From: Flavobacteriaceae bacterium
GTDB lineage: Bacteria; Bacteroidota; Bacteroidia; Flavobacteriales; Weeksellaceae
Length of the DNA: 64,000 nt
NCBI GenBank assembly: GCA_030538275.1
Contig: JAUNUH010000001.1
Span: 62,001-126,000 of the forward strand
Direction: 5' to 3'
A program made the position numbers and the translations under genes. Positions 35,192-45,423 of this stretch are shown one piece after another. A model generated the notes under the pieces. It saw only the letters and a list, made by a program, of their open reading frames with translations. It made no database searches and was not told the origin of the DNA. Position 1 is the stretch's first letter, and the number at the start of each line of letters is the position of its first letter.

Positions 35192-35929
35192 TCATTTTTT
35201 CAGCGTATCTATTTTCACTTTGTTTGAAATCAAAGAATCCTTAAATATTTGAATTCTTTTGTTTTCGATGGAATATAATAATTCTTTGGATAAAAACTTT
35301 TCTAAATTAAAATTTTCTGGTATTAACGCTAATCTAAATTCAACTAATGAATCTTTAGAAATTGCAAAATACGATTCATCTTCTGCTGGATAATAATCTC
35401 TTGAGTCTTCCCATAGATTTAATTTTATAAATCCTTTGTATGTTTCATTTGGGCGTAAAATTAACAATCTTTTGGAAAGGTAATTTTTTTGTAAATATAA
35501 AATTGTGTCTTCAACAATTGTATCACTTTGACTTAAAAAATAATTATTCATTTTCTCTTCTTCTTTGCTAACTTCAAGATATTTCTGTAAAGTGTTGCTT
35601 GAAATGTTTAATTGCCAAATATTAGGTTCTACAATTTTTCCATATGTATTAAAAACCTGACCAACAAACCTAAATGGATTTTCTGACCGATAAGTTTCAA
35701 ACGTTCTAAAGGTATATGTATCAGGTTTAAACATTAATATACTCTCTGTACTAAAGTTTTTTATCTCATAAAATACCGTATCTGAAAATAAGGATATTTT
35801 ATCGTTTAGTATTACTAAAGAAACTAAATTATCCTTTTTACTTGAAATTTGAGTTTTACAATTAATAAGACTTAATAAAGTAAATAAAGGTAAAATATAG
35901 TTTATTATCTTCCTACAATCTCCATCCAT
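35192..35929 (-). CDS. Lipoprotein of unknown function, candidate Rhs immunity protein
   Basis: 245 residues with a lipoprotein-type signal (KIINYILPLFTLLSLINC, Cys near 24). No catalytic motif is visible; the mature part is beta-rich, Lys/Glu/Asn/Ser-rich, and contains a region FNTYGKIVEPNIWQLNISSN. It overlaps the 3' end of the Rhs gene by 17 bp on the same strand, so both are translated together. Genes directly after Rhs toxins commonly encode immunity proteins; an envelope lipoprotein would fit a toxin that acts in the periplasm. This role is inference. Confidence 0.7.
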   Translation of the reverse strand: MDGDCRKIINYILPLFTLLSLINCKTQISSKKDNLVSLVILNDKISLFSDTVFYEIKNFSTESILMFKPDTYTFRTFETYRSENPFRFVGQVFNTYGKIVEPNIWQLNISSNTLQKYLEVSKEEEKMNNYFLSQSDTIVEDTILYLQKNYLSKRLLILRPNETYKGFIKLNLWEDSRDYYPAEDESYFAISKDSLVEFRLALIPENFNLEKFLSKELLYSIENKRIQIFKDSLISNKVKIDTLKK

Positions 35930-38900
35930 ATCGATTACTTATATTTTTTAAATCATTATAATTAACACCATAAGGTTGGGAGCTTTCTAAATGAGTCCAA
36001 ACTTCTCTATGAATGAGAAAGTGTTCATAATCTTTTCTCTTTTGACCAGAGTACATCAGTGGAGGCACAACCGAAGGATTCCATCTATAAACAATATGCA
36101 GCATTTCATGATAAATAGTTAGTGCCATGCCAAAGTTCGTTTTCACGAAGGTAGAAGTATTAGATAAATAAATATTACCATTTTCAGTATTTGTTCTACC
36201 ATGTGATGATCCACCAGCATCCGATAGATCTTCAAATCCGGCAATTCTACCTTTATTTAATCCTCTTTGTTTTACTGCCGATAAAATTGGTATCTTTCTT
36301 ATCATTCCCTCTGCATAATCTTTATTAAGAGTTGAAGGACCATAAGGCTCATAGCCATTTCTGTCCAGTTCTGACTCCATGTATTTATTCCATTTTCTTT
36401 TTTGTAAGTCCTTAACAACCCCATGCATCGCATGATTCAACCCACTGGTAATCAATCCTTGTTTTACCCCACTCCAGAAATTACCGCCTGCAATGGTAGA
36501 AGATATGCCACCGCTCAATCCTCCACTTGCTATTTGTATTGCCATAATGGTATTGTCTGATATGCCGCTACTTCCATAGAATTCAAACATACTAGCGATT
36601 TCTCCGTAAACTTTTACACCGCTGGCAATGACAGAGCTCACCATCCCACTCAAGAAACCGCTGCCAAACTCTCCGCCGTCAAAAACGCTCATAAAACCAC
36701 CGGACAGGCCATGCATCCCAGCCTGCAGCGCAGATTGTCCCAGAAAACTCTGGGTGGCTGCTATGGCGGCTTCTCCTATGCCAAAACTTATAGCACCACT
36801 CACAGCACCCATTACCGTGGCTTTCCCTATGCCATACCACCAGGTTTGCCCCGTGGCAATATTGATAATGGCTTTGGTGGTCAGACCTAAAGCTGCACCT
36901 ATGGCAATTGCTCCCCAAACACCTATTTGTATAAATTCTCCACTTGGATCAGTATAGAGCAAAGGGTTGTTGAGTACATAGCCGTAGCGGTTGAAGTTTT
37001 GCGTATTATATGGGTCTTGCACAAAGTTATCCGGAGAAAGGAAACGTCTTAGTTTGGCATCATACAATCTGCCATTCATATGCACCAAGTCCACACCCCA
37101 CAGATGCTCATGCCCGGTATATCCCCTGTCAAGAATCAGGTTGATCTGGGTGGCATCTGTAACAATCATCAAAGTTCCGGTTTCATCTTTGTATTCTTTT
37201 AGGCTGCCCCAGGCATCAAAATACCTTTGTTCTAATATGTCTCCGTCTTGGTTGGTAATTGCTAAAATGGTGGACTGGTAGTCTCTGTGCAGGTACCACA
37301 ATTCCTGTTCTTCTGCTTGGTTACTGCCAAAATAATTGCGTTGCAGTACATTGGCTGTATAGGGGTCGCCATCTAAATAGGTGAGTACTTCTATATCGCC
37401 TGTCTGCAGGTTGTGTTTGATTTCCACAGCTTTGTCAGATGTGTAATATTTGCGCAATGGACGCAAAGCTTTATCTTCATCTTCGCTACCATAGTACATA
37501 ACCACCCTTTCTTTGAAGGGATTGTAATCAAAATTGATGCGTTCTTTGCCGGGAAGGTGTATAGATACAGCCTGTTTGAAGTTGTTGTAAACAATGGTGT
37601 GGAATCCTCTGTTGTCTCTTACGTCTAATCCGTTTTGGTTGAATCCTATTTTTTCTATCTGGTAGTTATCCAGCGGATAGTGGTATTTTCCTATTTCTGA
37701 ATTGTAAGTTAGCCTTCCTCTTTTGTCATAGCCGTATTCGTTCAGTACGTTTCCATTCAGCAGCTCTTTGGTGAGACGGTGCAGATCATCATATTCGTAA
37801 TTTTCATTTTTATTGATAACATGGTTGTTTCTACTTAATAATAAGAATTTCTGAGCATCAAATGTATAATCTATGCTAAGTGCTGTTTCACTGCCTTTGC
37901 TGTGAGAAATGTTTTGAGGTAAATAATAGTCATCATAGCCCTGTGTTATCTGGTAACCATTGCCATAGAGCATTTCCTGTAACTGACCTCTGGCATTTAC
38001 GGCATCTATTTCCCAAAGTAGTTCATTGGTTAGCTGGTTTCTGAGCCTTGTTTGCAGCCCGTTGTTGTCATACTCATTTTTTACGGATGTATTTACAGTT
38101 TCTCCATTCTGTGGAAGGTAAGTTTGTGTAGTCACAAATTCAGGTCTACCATAATTTTCATCAAATGTGATATTGGTAGTATAAGTGAAGAAAGGAGTGG
38201 TTTCGGTTTTTCCGTTTATTCTGAAATACGAGTCATAATCGGTGGAATAAGAAAAGTTATCGTTTCCGTTGTATCCGTTGATCTGTGTGGGCAATTTGGT
38301 ATTGGCATCATACAAATATTCCAAAAACAGATCTGTTTCGTCCCCGGTAGTGGTTTCGGATATTAGCTTTCCAAAATCATCATATTGATATACCGTTTGT
38401 CCTTTTGGCGTTTTTTCTAGCGTTTTTCTGCCAAAGCTATCATATTCATATTCATAGACGCCTGCGGATGGATCTATAAGTTTGGTTTTGTTCCCCCAGC
38501 CGTCTTGTTCAACTTCTATAATGATTCCGCCATAGTTGGCAGATTTCAATGTTCCGTTGGGGTAATAGTTATAGGTAATTTCACCACCGGCATCTTTGTG
38601 AATAATCACGTTGCCAAAAACATCCAAAACTTTGGAAGTTTTTTGTTCTCCATCATCTACTGTTATAGTCATTCCATCATGGCAGGTTGTAATTATTTTA
38701 CCATTGTACATGGTTTGCTTGATGGGTCTGTCTAATTCATCATATTCAAATGAATTCCATAAAGTTGGGTTATCTGTAGAAAAATAAGGCTCGCTAACTC
38801 TTGTTTTTTTACCAAATACGTCGTATTCTGTATCTACAACGACCCATTTATTATTTATAGATTGCGTTTTAACTTGAATTTCGCGGTCAAATTTATCAAA

Positions 38901-41900
38901 GGTAACAATGGTTTTAGGGCTTCCGGGAGTGCTTGTGTATAAGGAATAATTTCCGTTGGTTGATGCTGATTTAATAAGTGTGGTTACATTGCCCAATGCA
39001 TCCGTAGATGTAGCAGGATTCCCCCAATTATCATAGGTATGTGTTGTAACAAGTTCTTCTGTTGAGAAATTATCCAGAGCAGATGTTTCAGAAAGCGCTT
39101 TACCGTAGATATCCACTTCTGAAACGGAAGTTAGACCCTCCGGGTCTGTAACAGATGTGATATATCTTTTGCTATCATCATAGGCATAAGATGTGGTTAA
39201 AGCAGTAACGCCCAGTGCAGATACTGTGGTTGAAGTTTTGTTCCCAAAACCGTCATAAGTGGTTTCTGTGGTGATGGCAGGAGTATTGTTTCCATATTTT
39301 AAATGCGTAAGAGGTAATCCGCCCGTACCAAAAGCTGAATATTCATCTCGCGTAGTAAAACTATTGTTGTAGGCATTTGTAATCTGCTCGTTATAGTTGA
39401 TTCTACCGTGATAAAAGTGAGTCCCATCTAACCAAGAAGGTTGGTATCCTATATTGGTAACAGATGTACCTTGTCCATTATAATCTGTGGAGGAAGTTAA
39501 AAGTAAAAGATCACCAGGTTCATCATAGGTATAAGAATTTGTAACGGTTATATTTTTTATTCTGTCATGGTTGACTTCCTGAGAAACGTGATATAGGTAT
39601 CTGTGGTTGTTTTTTGTAAATTTTTCATAGGATTTTACAGATTTTGTGAAATAAGTTCCGGAAAGTTCGCCATACCTTGTTTCTACTAACTGATTTTCTA
39701 ATTCAGGGTCAAAACTGTTGATGTTCCAGAAAACAGGATTTTGGGAATTTTTTGGTACATAAGTGTTTTCAGTTTCTACATATTGAGATTCAAACGGATC
39801 GCTAACAAAAGTTTTGGTGAATCCAAGGAAACCTTTTCCATCCAGATGCTGAACAGCGTTTTGGTATCTGTATTGTTTTGAAATAGACTTATCATCAAAA
39901 AGTGTATTAATCTTGCTCACCATAAATTTAAGCGGAGCTTGCTTATGAACAAAATATGGGTAAGGCAGGTCTAAGATTTCAGGATTGTATAAATAAGAGC
40001 AATTGGTATCATTTTCACCATTGCTATAGGAGGATTCCATTGGGGTATATTCTACAGTCTGAACAACTCCTGAACCATTGTCTATTTCTTCAATTCTATG
40101 TTCAAAAAACTCGTTTGAATGGATTTTGAAAATGATATCTTTAGACTGCTGTGGGTCATGAAGTTTTAATTCGGTAGTAAATTGGTTAAGCCCTGTCTGG
40201 CTCTGAGAGTTGATGAAAAATGAAAAAGGAGAAATAAGGATGTTCCCAACATTCACAGAGGATTCTTCATGGACTACAAAATTAAAATCTTTTGTAGTAT
40301 CGTATATGTTTTCATGAAATATGATATTGTTTGTGATATCGTACTCTTCTACAATTGTTTGTTCCGAGCAGTCTTCCAAACATGTCACAACACATGACCC
40401 ATATTCACCAGAAGAAGCGTCGCCATGATTCGTGCAATCTGCTATGCACTGATTATAACAATCAGAATCCAATTCTTGGTGAATAATCTGTACAGCATTG
40501 ACGTTCTGAATATTGATGTCATTTAAACTTATATCTCTATCAAAGTTTGCTTTACCAAATTTCCTGAAACTTGCCAAATCAGTTTTTCCATCATTATTAA
40601 AATCAATTGGAATTACAGTACACGCTCCATATTGAGAGTAATCATACTCATAAGTTGGTCCAGACCATAATTTCTTCCAAAGAGAACCGCTTTCACGTAT
40701 ATAATATCTTGACGATGGGGCACAATAAGCCAGTTTTTGTTCAGTAAAATCTCTAACAGCATGTTGATAGGAAATTCCGGTTGAGATATACTGGTTCCAG
40801 ATTAGTTCTGAGCTATTAAGCTGTGGTATTAAATCAGCTACATTATTATCCTGAGATAGTTCAAAAATCTTTTTTGGAGTAATGAAATCTGTAAGTCCGT
40901 CACCATTAAAATCTCCGAAAATTAGTGGAGTCTTTATCTCATAATTATGAAGTTGGTATTGTGTAAGTAAAGTATCAAAGCTTTTCTCTTTGTGATTTAT
41001 TTTTATTATATCAAATCGCCCTGTATTTTCATTGAGTTGTAAAATTTCAGGAATACCATCTCCATTATACTCAACAATGTAGTGTTCTAAATTCTTAAAA
41101 TCATTAATTTGATATTCATAAGGAATTAGATTAGTGATAGAGTTATCCGTGCTTACAGTTTTACCTATTTCAATAAAATAAACTTTTTCAGGCAACAGTT
41201 CGTAATCGTTTATAAGCCCATCGTTTTCACAATATGTTTGTCCATAAGGTGATTCCATGATTGATCCCATTTGCTGGTTTTGATAAATTATAACATCAAT
41301 CAAACCGTCTGAATTGAAATCTCCTACCAAAAATTTTCTCGGGTCCGGATTTCTAATGACACGCAATAAATAATCTTGAGGAATATATGGACAATTACCC
41401 GTTCTTTCTCCAACATATCCAATAGGAAGATCAAAACTTAAAGTATTAACTTCTTCATTCACTAAATCCCTAAAATTTATTTCTATTCTTTGATTCGTAT
41501 AATAAAGTCCATTAATAAATATATTTCCATTATTAATGGTTTTTACCGTAATCAACTGATCTCTGAGCGTAATTTTACCCTCTGAATTAATGATTTTCCC
41601 AGAGAATAATTCCGTTTTAAAAAAATTAATATTTTCTGCTGAAATGAGTCCTAATTTAGAACTAACCAAATTATTATTTGAATCAGAATCATCATAGATA
41701 GTGTAAACTGAAGAAATTTCCCCTGTTCCTTCAAAATCTCCCATTGTTACACTTCCCAACTCTTTAGTATTCTCTGTTAGGCCTGTGTTAGCAGATACTG
41801 TATTTTCAATCGTATAATTCCCTTCATCACTATAATTGAATTTTAAAGTTTTTAGTTTATCCGTACTTGCATTTTCAACGTCTACAAATCTTAATCTTTC

Positions 41901-42761
41901 TAAACCCAAACTTGAGATGTCATGAGTTAATGTGTATTTTCTGTACAATCCTTCTGTTGAGGATACAGATATAGATTTTAATATTTTACTGTTAACATAT
42001 GTTACTCCATTTCTATATGCCTTTACAGGTTGATTTTTGTTTTCTCTTGAAAATGATATGGTGAAAGGATGTTGCCCGGAGGTTTTACCATATTTAACCA
42101 TAGTTAAATATGCAGTATTAGATTCTAATTCATAGAAATATTCAATTTCATTATCAAATCCATCAACATAAAGTCCAATATAGTATTGATCAGGCGCAAT
42201 TTCTTTATATTTTGCATACTTGCCATCCGGATACTGTACTAAAAACTTGTAATTTCCGTCATTGGCTAATTTAGTTATTTTTATAGTTGAATATATTTCT
42301 GTAACTGCTTCATTGGGTGAGTTATCATCAAAACCAATTAGTCTTTGTCCGTCTAAATAATATGGGTCATTTCCATCAAATTGAACGCCTTCATAAACCC
42401 CATCTATTTCTTTTGTTTTTCCCCCTCTTGTAATGGATGATAGTCCAATAATATTCCAACCATATCCGGCTTGTCCGTTTCCTCCGTCACTGCTATAGCC
42501 TAATGCAATGTTGGGCTGAAATTCATTAACTCCTTTAAAGGCTTCTATGGGAACCATATAAGTCAAAGCTCCTTGAGAATTAACATTTAATTCCCCATTA
42601 ATAGTAGGAATAACACCTTCAAGGATAGGTGGGGTTACATTCCCTAAGTTTTCCAGGTACTGGGTTTTGTTAACATTTAATTCTATGGTTTCCTGTGCGT
42701 GAATTTTTGACACAAGAAATGTGAAAATAATTAAAAAAATAAATCTCATGATTTGAAACAT
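35913..42761 (-). CDS. SpvB/Rhs polymorphic-toxin-like protein with zincin-like tip
   Basis: 2282 residues; the second ATG at 42749 (MRFIFLIIFTFLVSKIHAQ) gives the better signal peptide. Order: SpvB-like domain (about 50-310, GALTYMVPIEAFKGVNEFQP, GYGWNIIGLSSITRGGK); FG-GAP/VCBS-like repeats (DFNSDGLIDV ~480, EYNGDGIPEI ~560, DFNGDGLTDF ~620, DFNNDGKTDL ~720); a long YD/Rhs repeat field (about 1180-1820, YDSFGRKT, YDDFGKLIS); Rhs core (RFLSPDNFVQDPYNTQNFNR, then YGYVLNNPLLYTDPSGEF, ~1940). Then a Gly/Ala-rich hydrophobic stretch and a variable tip with HEMLH (2218-2222) and a further His pair. The tip looks like a metallopeptidase toxin. Middle gene of a three-gene operon. Confidence 0.9.
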   Translation of the reverse strand: MFQIMRFIFLIIFTFLVSKIHAQETIELNVNKTQYLENLGNVTPPILEGVIPTINGELNVNSQGALTYMVPIEAFKGVNEFQPNIALGYSSDGGNGQAGYGWNIIGLSSITRGGKTKEIDGVYEGVQFDGNDPYYLDGQRLIGFDDNSPNEAVTEIYSTIKITKLANDGNYKFLVQYPDGKYAKYKEIAPDQYYIGLYVDGFDNEIEYFYELESNTAYLTMVKYGKTSGQHPFTISFSRENKNQPVKAYRNGVTYVNSKILKSISVSSTEGLYRKYTLTHDISSLGLERLRFVDVENASTDKLKTLKFNYSDEGNYTIENTVSANTGLTENTKELGSVTMGDFEGTGEISSVYTIYDDSDSNNNLVSSKLGLISAENINFFKTELFSGKIINSEGKITLRDQLITVKTINNGNIFINGLYYTNQRIEINFRDLVNEEVNTLSFDLPIGYVGERTGNCPYIPQDYLLRVIRNPDPRKFLVGDFNSDGLIDVIIYQNQQMGSIMESPYGQTYCENDGLINDYELLPEKVYFIEIGKTVSTDNSITNLIPYEYQINDFKNLEHYIVEYNGDGIPEILQLNENTGRFDIIKINHKEKSFDTLLTQYQLHNYEIKTPLIFGDFNGDGLTDFITPKKIFELSQDNNVADLIPQLNSSELIWNQYISTGISYQHAVRDFTEQKLAYCAPSSRYYIRESGSLWKKLWSGPTYEYDYSQYGACTVIPIDFNNDGKTDLASFRKFGKANFDRDISLNDINIQNVNAVQIIHQELDSDCYNQCIADCTNHGDASSGEYGSCVVTCLEDCSEQTIVEEYDITNNIIFHENIYDTTKDFNFVVHEESSVNVGNILISPFSFFINSQSQTGLNQFTTELKLHDPQQSKDIIFKIHSNEFFEHRIEEIDNGSGVVQTVEYTPMESSYSNGENDTNCSYLYNPEILDLPYPYFVHKQAPLKFMVSKINTLFDDKSISKQYRYQNAVQHLDGKGFLGFTKTFVSDPFESQYVETENTYVPKNSQNPVFWNINSFDPELENQLVETRYGELSGTYFTKSVKSYEKFTKNNHRYLYHVSQEVNHDRIKNITVTNSYTYDEPGDLLLLTSSTDYNGQGTSVTNIGYQPSWLDGTHFYHGRINYNEQITNAYNNSFTTRDEYSAFGTGGLPLTHLKYGNNTPAITTETTYDGFGNKTSTTVSALGVTALTTSYAYDDSKRYITSVTDPEGLTSVSEVDIYGKALSETSALDNFSTEELVTTHTYDNWGNPATSTDALGNVTTLIKSASTNGNYSLYTSTPGSPKTIVTFDKFDREIQVKTQSINNKWVVVDTEYDVFGKKTRVSEPYFSTDNPTLWNSFEYDELDRPIKQTMYNGKIITTCHDGMTITVDDGEQKTSKVLDVFGNVIIHKDAGGEITYNYYPNGTLKSANYGGIIIEVEQDGWGNKTKLIDPSAGVYEYEYDSFGRKTLEKTPKGQTVYQYDDFGKLISETTTGDETDLFLEYLYDANTKLPTQINGYNGNDNFSYSTDYDSYFRINGKTETTPFFTYTTNITFDENYGRPEFVTTQTYLPQNGETVNTSVKNEYDNNGLQTRLRNQLTNELLWEIDAVNARGQLQEMLYGNGYQITQGYDDYYLPQNISHSKGSETALSIDYTFDAQKFLLLSRNNHVINKNENYEYDDLHRLTKELLNGNVLNEYGYDKRGRLTYNSEIGKYHYPLDNYQIEKIGFNQNGLDVRDNRGFHTIVYNNFKQAVSIHLPGKERINFDYNPFKERVVMYYGSEDEDKALRPLRKYYTSDKAVEIKHNLQTGDIEVLTYLDGDPYTANVLQRNYFGSNQAEEQELWYLHRDYQSTILAITNQDGDILEQRYFDAWGSLKEYKDETGTLMIVTDATQINLILDRGYTGHEHLWGVDLVHMNGRLYDAKLRRFLSPDNFVQDPYNTQNFNRYGYVLNNPLLYTDPSGEFIQIGVWGAIAIGAALGLTTKAIINIATGQTWWYGIGKATVMGAVSGAISFGIGEAAIAATQSFLGQSALQAGMHGLSGGFMSVFDGGEFGSGFLSGMVSSVIASGVKVYGEIASMFEFYGSSGISDNTIMAIQIASGGLSGGISSTIAGGNFWSGVKQGLITSGLNHAMHGVVKDLQKRKWNKYMESELDRNGYEPYGPSTLNKDYAEGMIRKIPILSAVKQRGLNKGRIAGFEDLSDAGGSSHGRTNTENGNIYLSNTSTFVKTNFGMALTIYHEMLHIVYRWNPSVVPPLMYSGQKRKDYEHFLIHREVWTHLESSQPYGVNYNDLKNISNRYGWRL

Positions 42762-42780
42762 AACTTATAGGTTTTGGACT

Positions 42781-43983
42781 CTAGATAGAACGTGTAATTT
42801 GTTTATTGACAACAACTCCGTTGTTTAATATAAATTTAGCAACATACTGCCCTGGTGGATAGGTAGATAAATCAATCATCACAGACCCGGAATTTGCTTG
42901 AAAACCGATAGGAATTTGATATGCACCGTTTAAAGAAATAATATAGATCTCAGACATTAAATTATTAACCTCCGGCTGCCACCCAAGCGTTATTAGACCA
43001 CTGGTAGGGTTAGGAGCTAAATAAAAATAACTAGCCCAATTCGTTTGGTCTTCCTCGTTCTCATTTTCTGATGTTGTTTCAGGGTCTTCTATATTAATAC
43101 AAAGGACTTTTCCTGTTTGATTTCCTGCAGCATCATAGCTGAAACAATAATACGCCAACTCATCATCTGTAAACGAAGCATCATTTATCACAGGCACATT
43201 ATGATTGCAACTTTGATTAAGAACTAAGTCAACTTGACCTGTAGAATTATCAAAGCAATTATCTAAAATAACATAAGGCTGTAAATGAGGAATTTCTGAT
43301 AAATCAACCAGTTCAAATTCAAAATCTTTTTCAAAGGGAGTTGCAGTTCTATAATAAAGCCCTTGATTTGCAACAAAATTTACTTGAGAAAAATTCTCAA
43401 CATTTCTATTCGCGGATTTTCTATAATAATTATAACTATAATTAATCTGACCATTCACCAAAGTTCCTGAGTTATAAGGAGAAAGGTTACAACTAATCTG
43501 GCTACTTAAACTGCAATCATACTCAAAAGTAGAAATTAGTATTTCATTTTCAAATTCCTGACCATTCAGATGATTTCCATATAGATAAACTTCGTCACTA
43601 GAATTACTTAATCTAAAATTATGTCCAATTATTTTGTTTCTGTTTAATTCTAAATCTATATTCGGAAACATATTGAAAAAATAGTCTTCACCGTTAACGA
43701 TATAATTAGGGATATTCCTTCTCACAATGTAGAAATCACCAGGATTTATTAAAGTATTGGTAGGGAAAACAACAATACCATTATTATCACTAATTCTCCA
43801 ACCTGAAATATCAATAACAACATTTGAAAAATTAAATAATTCTATAAATTCTCTCGCATGTGAATCTGGTGAATAACGATAACTTTCGTCCACGGGAGTG
43901 TCATAATAGACTTCACTGATAGTAATTTGCCCGAAAACTTGACCTAAAGTAAGGACAAGCAAGAAGTATAAGGGTTTTTTCAT
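42781..43983 (-). CDS. Lamin-tail domain protein with T9SS sorting domain
   Basis: 400 residues from the ATG at 43983 (MKKPLYFLLVLTLGQVFGQ, a signal peptide); an upstream TTG is less likely. Residues ~20-140 form a lamin-tail (LTD) domain: ITISEVYYDTPVDESYRYSP, then AREFIELFNFSNVVIDISGW and PGDFYIVRR. The middle has a few Cys and no recognised domain. Residues ~325-400 are a type A T9SS C-terminal domain (YLAPNPTSGLITL, IDLSTYPPGQYVAKF). It should be delivered to the cell surface. It lies 19 bp upstream of the Rhs gene and probably is the first gene of that operon, which suggests a shared role in display or assembly (inference). Confidence 0.85.
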   Translation of the reverse strand: MKKPLYFLLVLTLGQVFGQITISEVYYDTPVDESYRYSPDSHAREFIELFNFSNVVIDISGWRISDNNGIVVFPTNTLINPGDFYIVRRNIPNYIVNGEDYFFNMFPNIDLELNRNKIIGHNFRLSNSSDEVYLYGNHLNGQEFENEILISTFEYDCSLSSQISCNLSPYNSGTLVNGQINYSYNYYRKSANRNVENFSQVNFVANQGLYYRTATPFEKDFEFELVDLSEIPHLQPYVILDNCFDNSTGQVDLVLNQSCNHNVPVINDASFTDDELAYYCFSYDAAGNQTGKVLCINIEDPETTSENENEEDQTNWASYFYLAPNPTSGLITLGWQPEVNNLMSEIYIISLNGAYQIPIGFQANSGSVMIDLSTYPPGQYVAKFILNNGVVVNKQITRSI

Positions 43984-44006
43984 AATTAGAACTGGAAACA
44001 AATAGG

Positions 44007-44019
44007 TTACGAATCGTAA
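44007..44019. promoter_or_regulatory. Short palindrome upstream of the Rhs operon
   Basis: TTACGA-A-TCGTAA, perfect 6-bp arms, 24 bp before the first ATG of the operon. Possible operator; no regulator gene of its own is evident, and the remaining 160 bp up to the recombinase gene is AT-rich without a feature. Confidence 0.3.
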
Positions 44020-44185
44020 ATGTATTAATTGGATTTTTATTTAACAAATTCTTGTGTTAATTTCTCATTATATCTGAACTCATTTTATTGAAGTGTGTTT
44101 TGTTTAAAAAATATAATTCTGAAACTTTTACCTATGGATTTTTGTTGCTTATTTAAATAAATATATTTTTAGAATTTAAGAAAAT

Positions 44186-44743
44186 TCAATTCAAAATTCT
44201 ATAATAACTTGCCTTACTAATTCCTGCGAGTTTACAAGCTTTTTCTATCGGCACATTTTTATTTTCAAACAAATGTTTTGCATAATCAAATTTTTCTTTT
44301 GTTTCGGGTTTTATCCCCTTGGGGCGACCTAAAATTTTCTTTCTTTTCCTTGCGTTTTCCAAACCAAGCTTGGTGCGCTCAGAAATTAAATTTCGTTCAA
44401 ACTCAGCCACCGCAGAAAAAATATGCAGTAAAAAATTACCATTAGCAGAAGTAGTATCAAACGCAGGTTCTGAAATACTCACAAACCCAATGTGATTATC
44501 TTTTAGCCATTCTATAAGTTCATCCATATCTTTTAAGGAACGGAATATTCTATCAATTTTATAAACCACCAAAATATCACCAGAGCGCAAATGGTTTTTT
44601 AACTCCATTAAACCTGTACGGTTCTTAATGGTAGAAGAAATTTTATCCGTAAAAATTCTTTCACACCCAAATTCAGTTAAAACATTAATTTGAGGATCTA
44701 AATTTTGCTCTTGGGTAGAAACACGTGCATAACCTATTCTCAT
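44186..44743 (-). CDS. Serine recombinase (resolvase/invertase family)
   Basis: 185 residues with the catalytic N-terminal domain (IGYARVSTQEQNLDPQ, Ser near 9; LVVYKIDRIFRSLKDMDEL; AVAEFERNLISERTKLGLEN) and a short C-terminal helix-turn-helix (PIEKACKLAGISKASYYRIL). Size is that of small resolvases/invertases, not large serine integrases. It may resolve plasmid multimers; whether it promoted integration is open. Its ATG overlaps the TGA of the upstream toxin gene (ATGA), so it is translationally coupled to the toxin pair. Confidence 0.92.
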   Translation of the reverse strand: MRIGYARVSTQEQNLDPQINVLTEFGCERIFTDKISSTIKNRTGLMELKNHLRSGDILVVYKIDRIFRSLKDMDELIEWLKDNHIGFVSISEPAFDTTSANGNFLLHIFSAVAEFERNLISERTKLGLENARKRKKILGRPKGIKPETKEKFDYAKHLFENKNVPIEKACKLAGISKASYYRILN

Positions 44744-45423
44744 CTTTTTCTTCCTTTGAATTTGATTTCCGTTTTATGATTTTTTTCTTGATAAAGATTA
44801 TAAACAGAGCCTTTAATGTCATTCTTAACCTTATTCCAAGTAATGGTTTTGTCAACCATAACGAAATTATTTTGTCGCTTAGCCACATCTTCTGCATCAT
44901 TAAAATAGGTAAGGGAGCGCAGAACGTGATTTTGGTTATTAATTTTATACTTCTCCTGAAAAATCTTTAACAAAGTGCTTAGAGGGTAATCTTTCAACAA
45001 CCTATGGATATCATAAAAATCTTTTCGAGACCCCCTATCCGTAATGGCACTTAATTTCATAGCGCCGATATCCAAAGGATGAGCAAACCTCATATTGTTA
45101 AAAATTTCCACATTCCACATTAAAGGATATGGATACCGCACAAGGTCTACTTTAATGTTATCTATAAAAGTAAAAATACCAACATTAGAAACAGATTGGG
45201 TATCAATTCTGTTTTTATAGAACTCATTAAGTTTAATGTTTAAGTTTTGGTTTTCAATTAAAGAAAACTCCTTAAATGTAAAAAGGTCTAAATCAATTGA
45301 TTCACGATGATTATAACGATAAGCTAAATTGGTTCCACCTACAAGAAAATAGTCATCCAACAAGGGATTATTCATCAATTCTAAAAGAAGATTATCTAAC
45401 TCTTTTGAAATAGCTGTTTTCAT
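44740..45423 (-). CDS. AbiEii/AbiGii-type nucleotidyltransferase toxin
   Basis: 227 residues of the nucleotidyltransferase AbiEii family. FLVGGTNLAYRYNHRESIDL followed by DLF supplies the GG-x(n)-R-x-S-x-D-x-D signature of these enzymes; the second part has DIGAMKLSAITDRGSRKDFY with DIHRLL, the conserved lysine and arginine region. Related proteins (AbiEii, MenT) are toxins that modify tRNA or other targets and stop growth. It is preceded by a small overlapping gene and followed by the recombinase. Likely role: plasmid maintenance or phage defence. Confidence 0.85.
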   Translation of the reverse strand: MKTAISKELDNLLLELMNNPLLDDYFLVGGTNLAYRYNHRESIDLDLFTFKEFSLIENQNLNIKLNEFYKNRIDTQSVSNVGIFTFIDNIKVDLVRYPYPLMWNVEIFNNMRFAHPLDIGAMKLSAITDRGSRKDFYDIHRLLKDYPLSTLLKIFQEKYKINNQNHVLRSLTYFNDAEDVAKRQNNFVMVDKTITWNKVKNDIKGSVYNLYQEKNHKTEIKFKGRKR

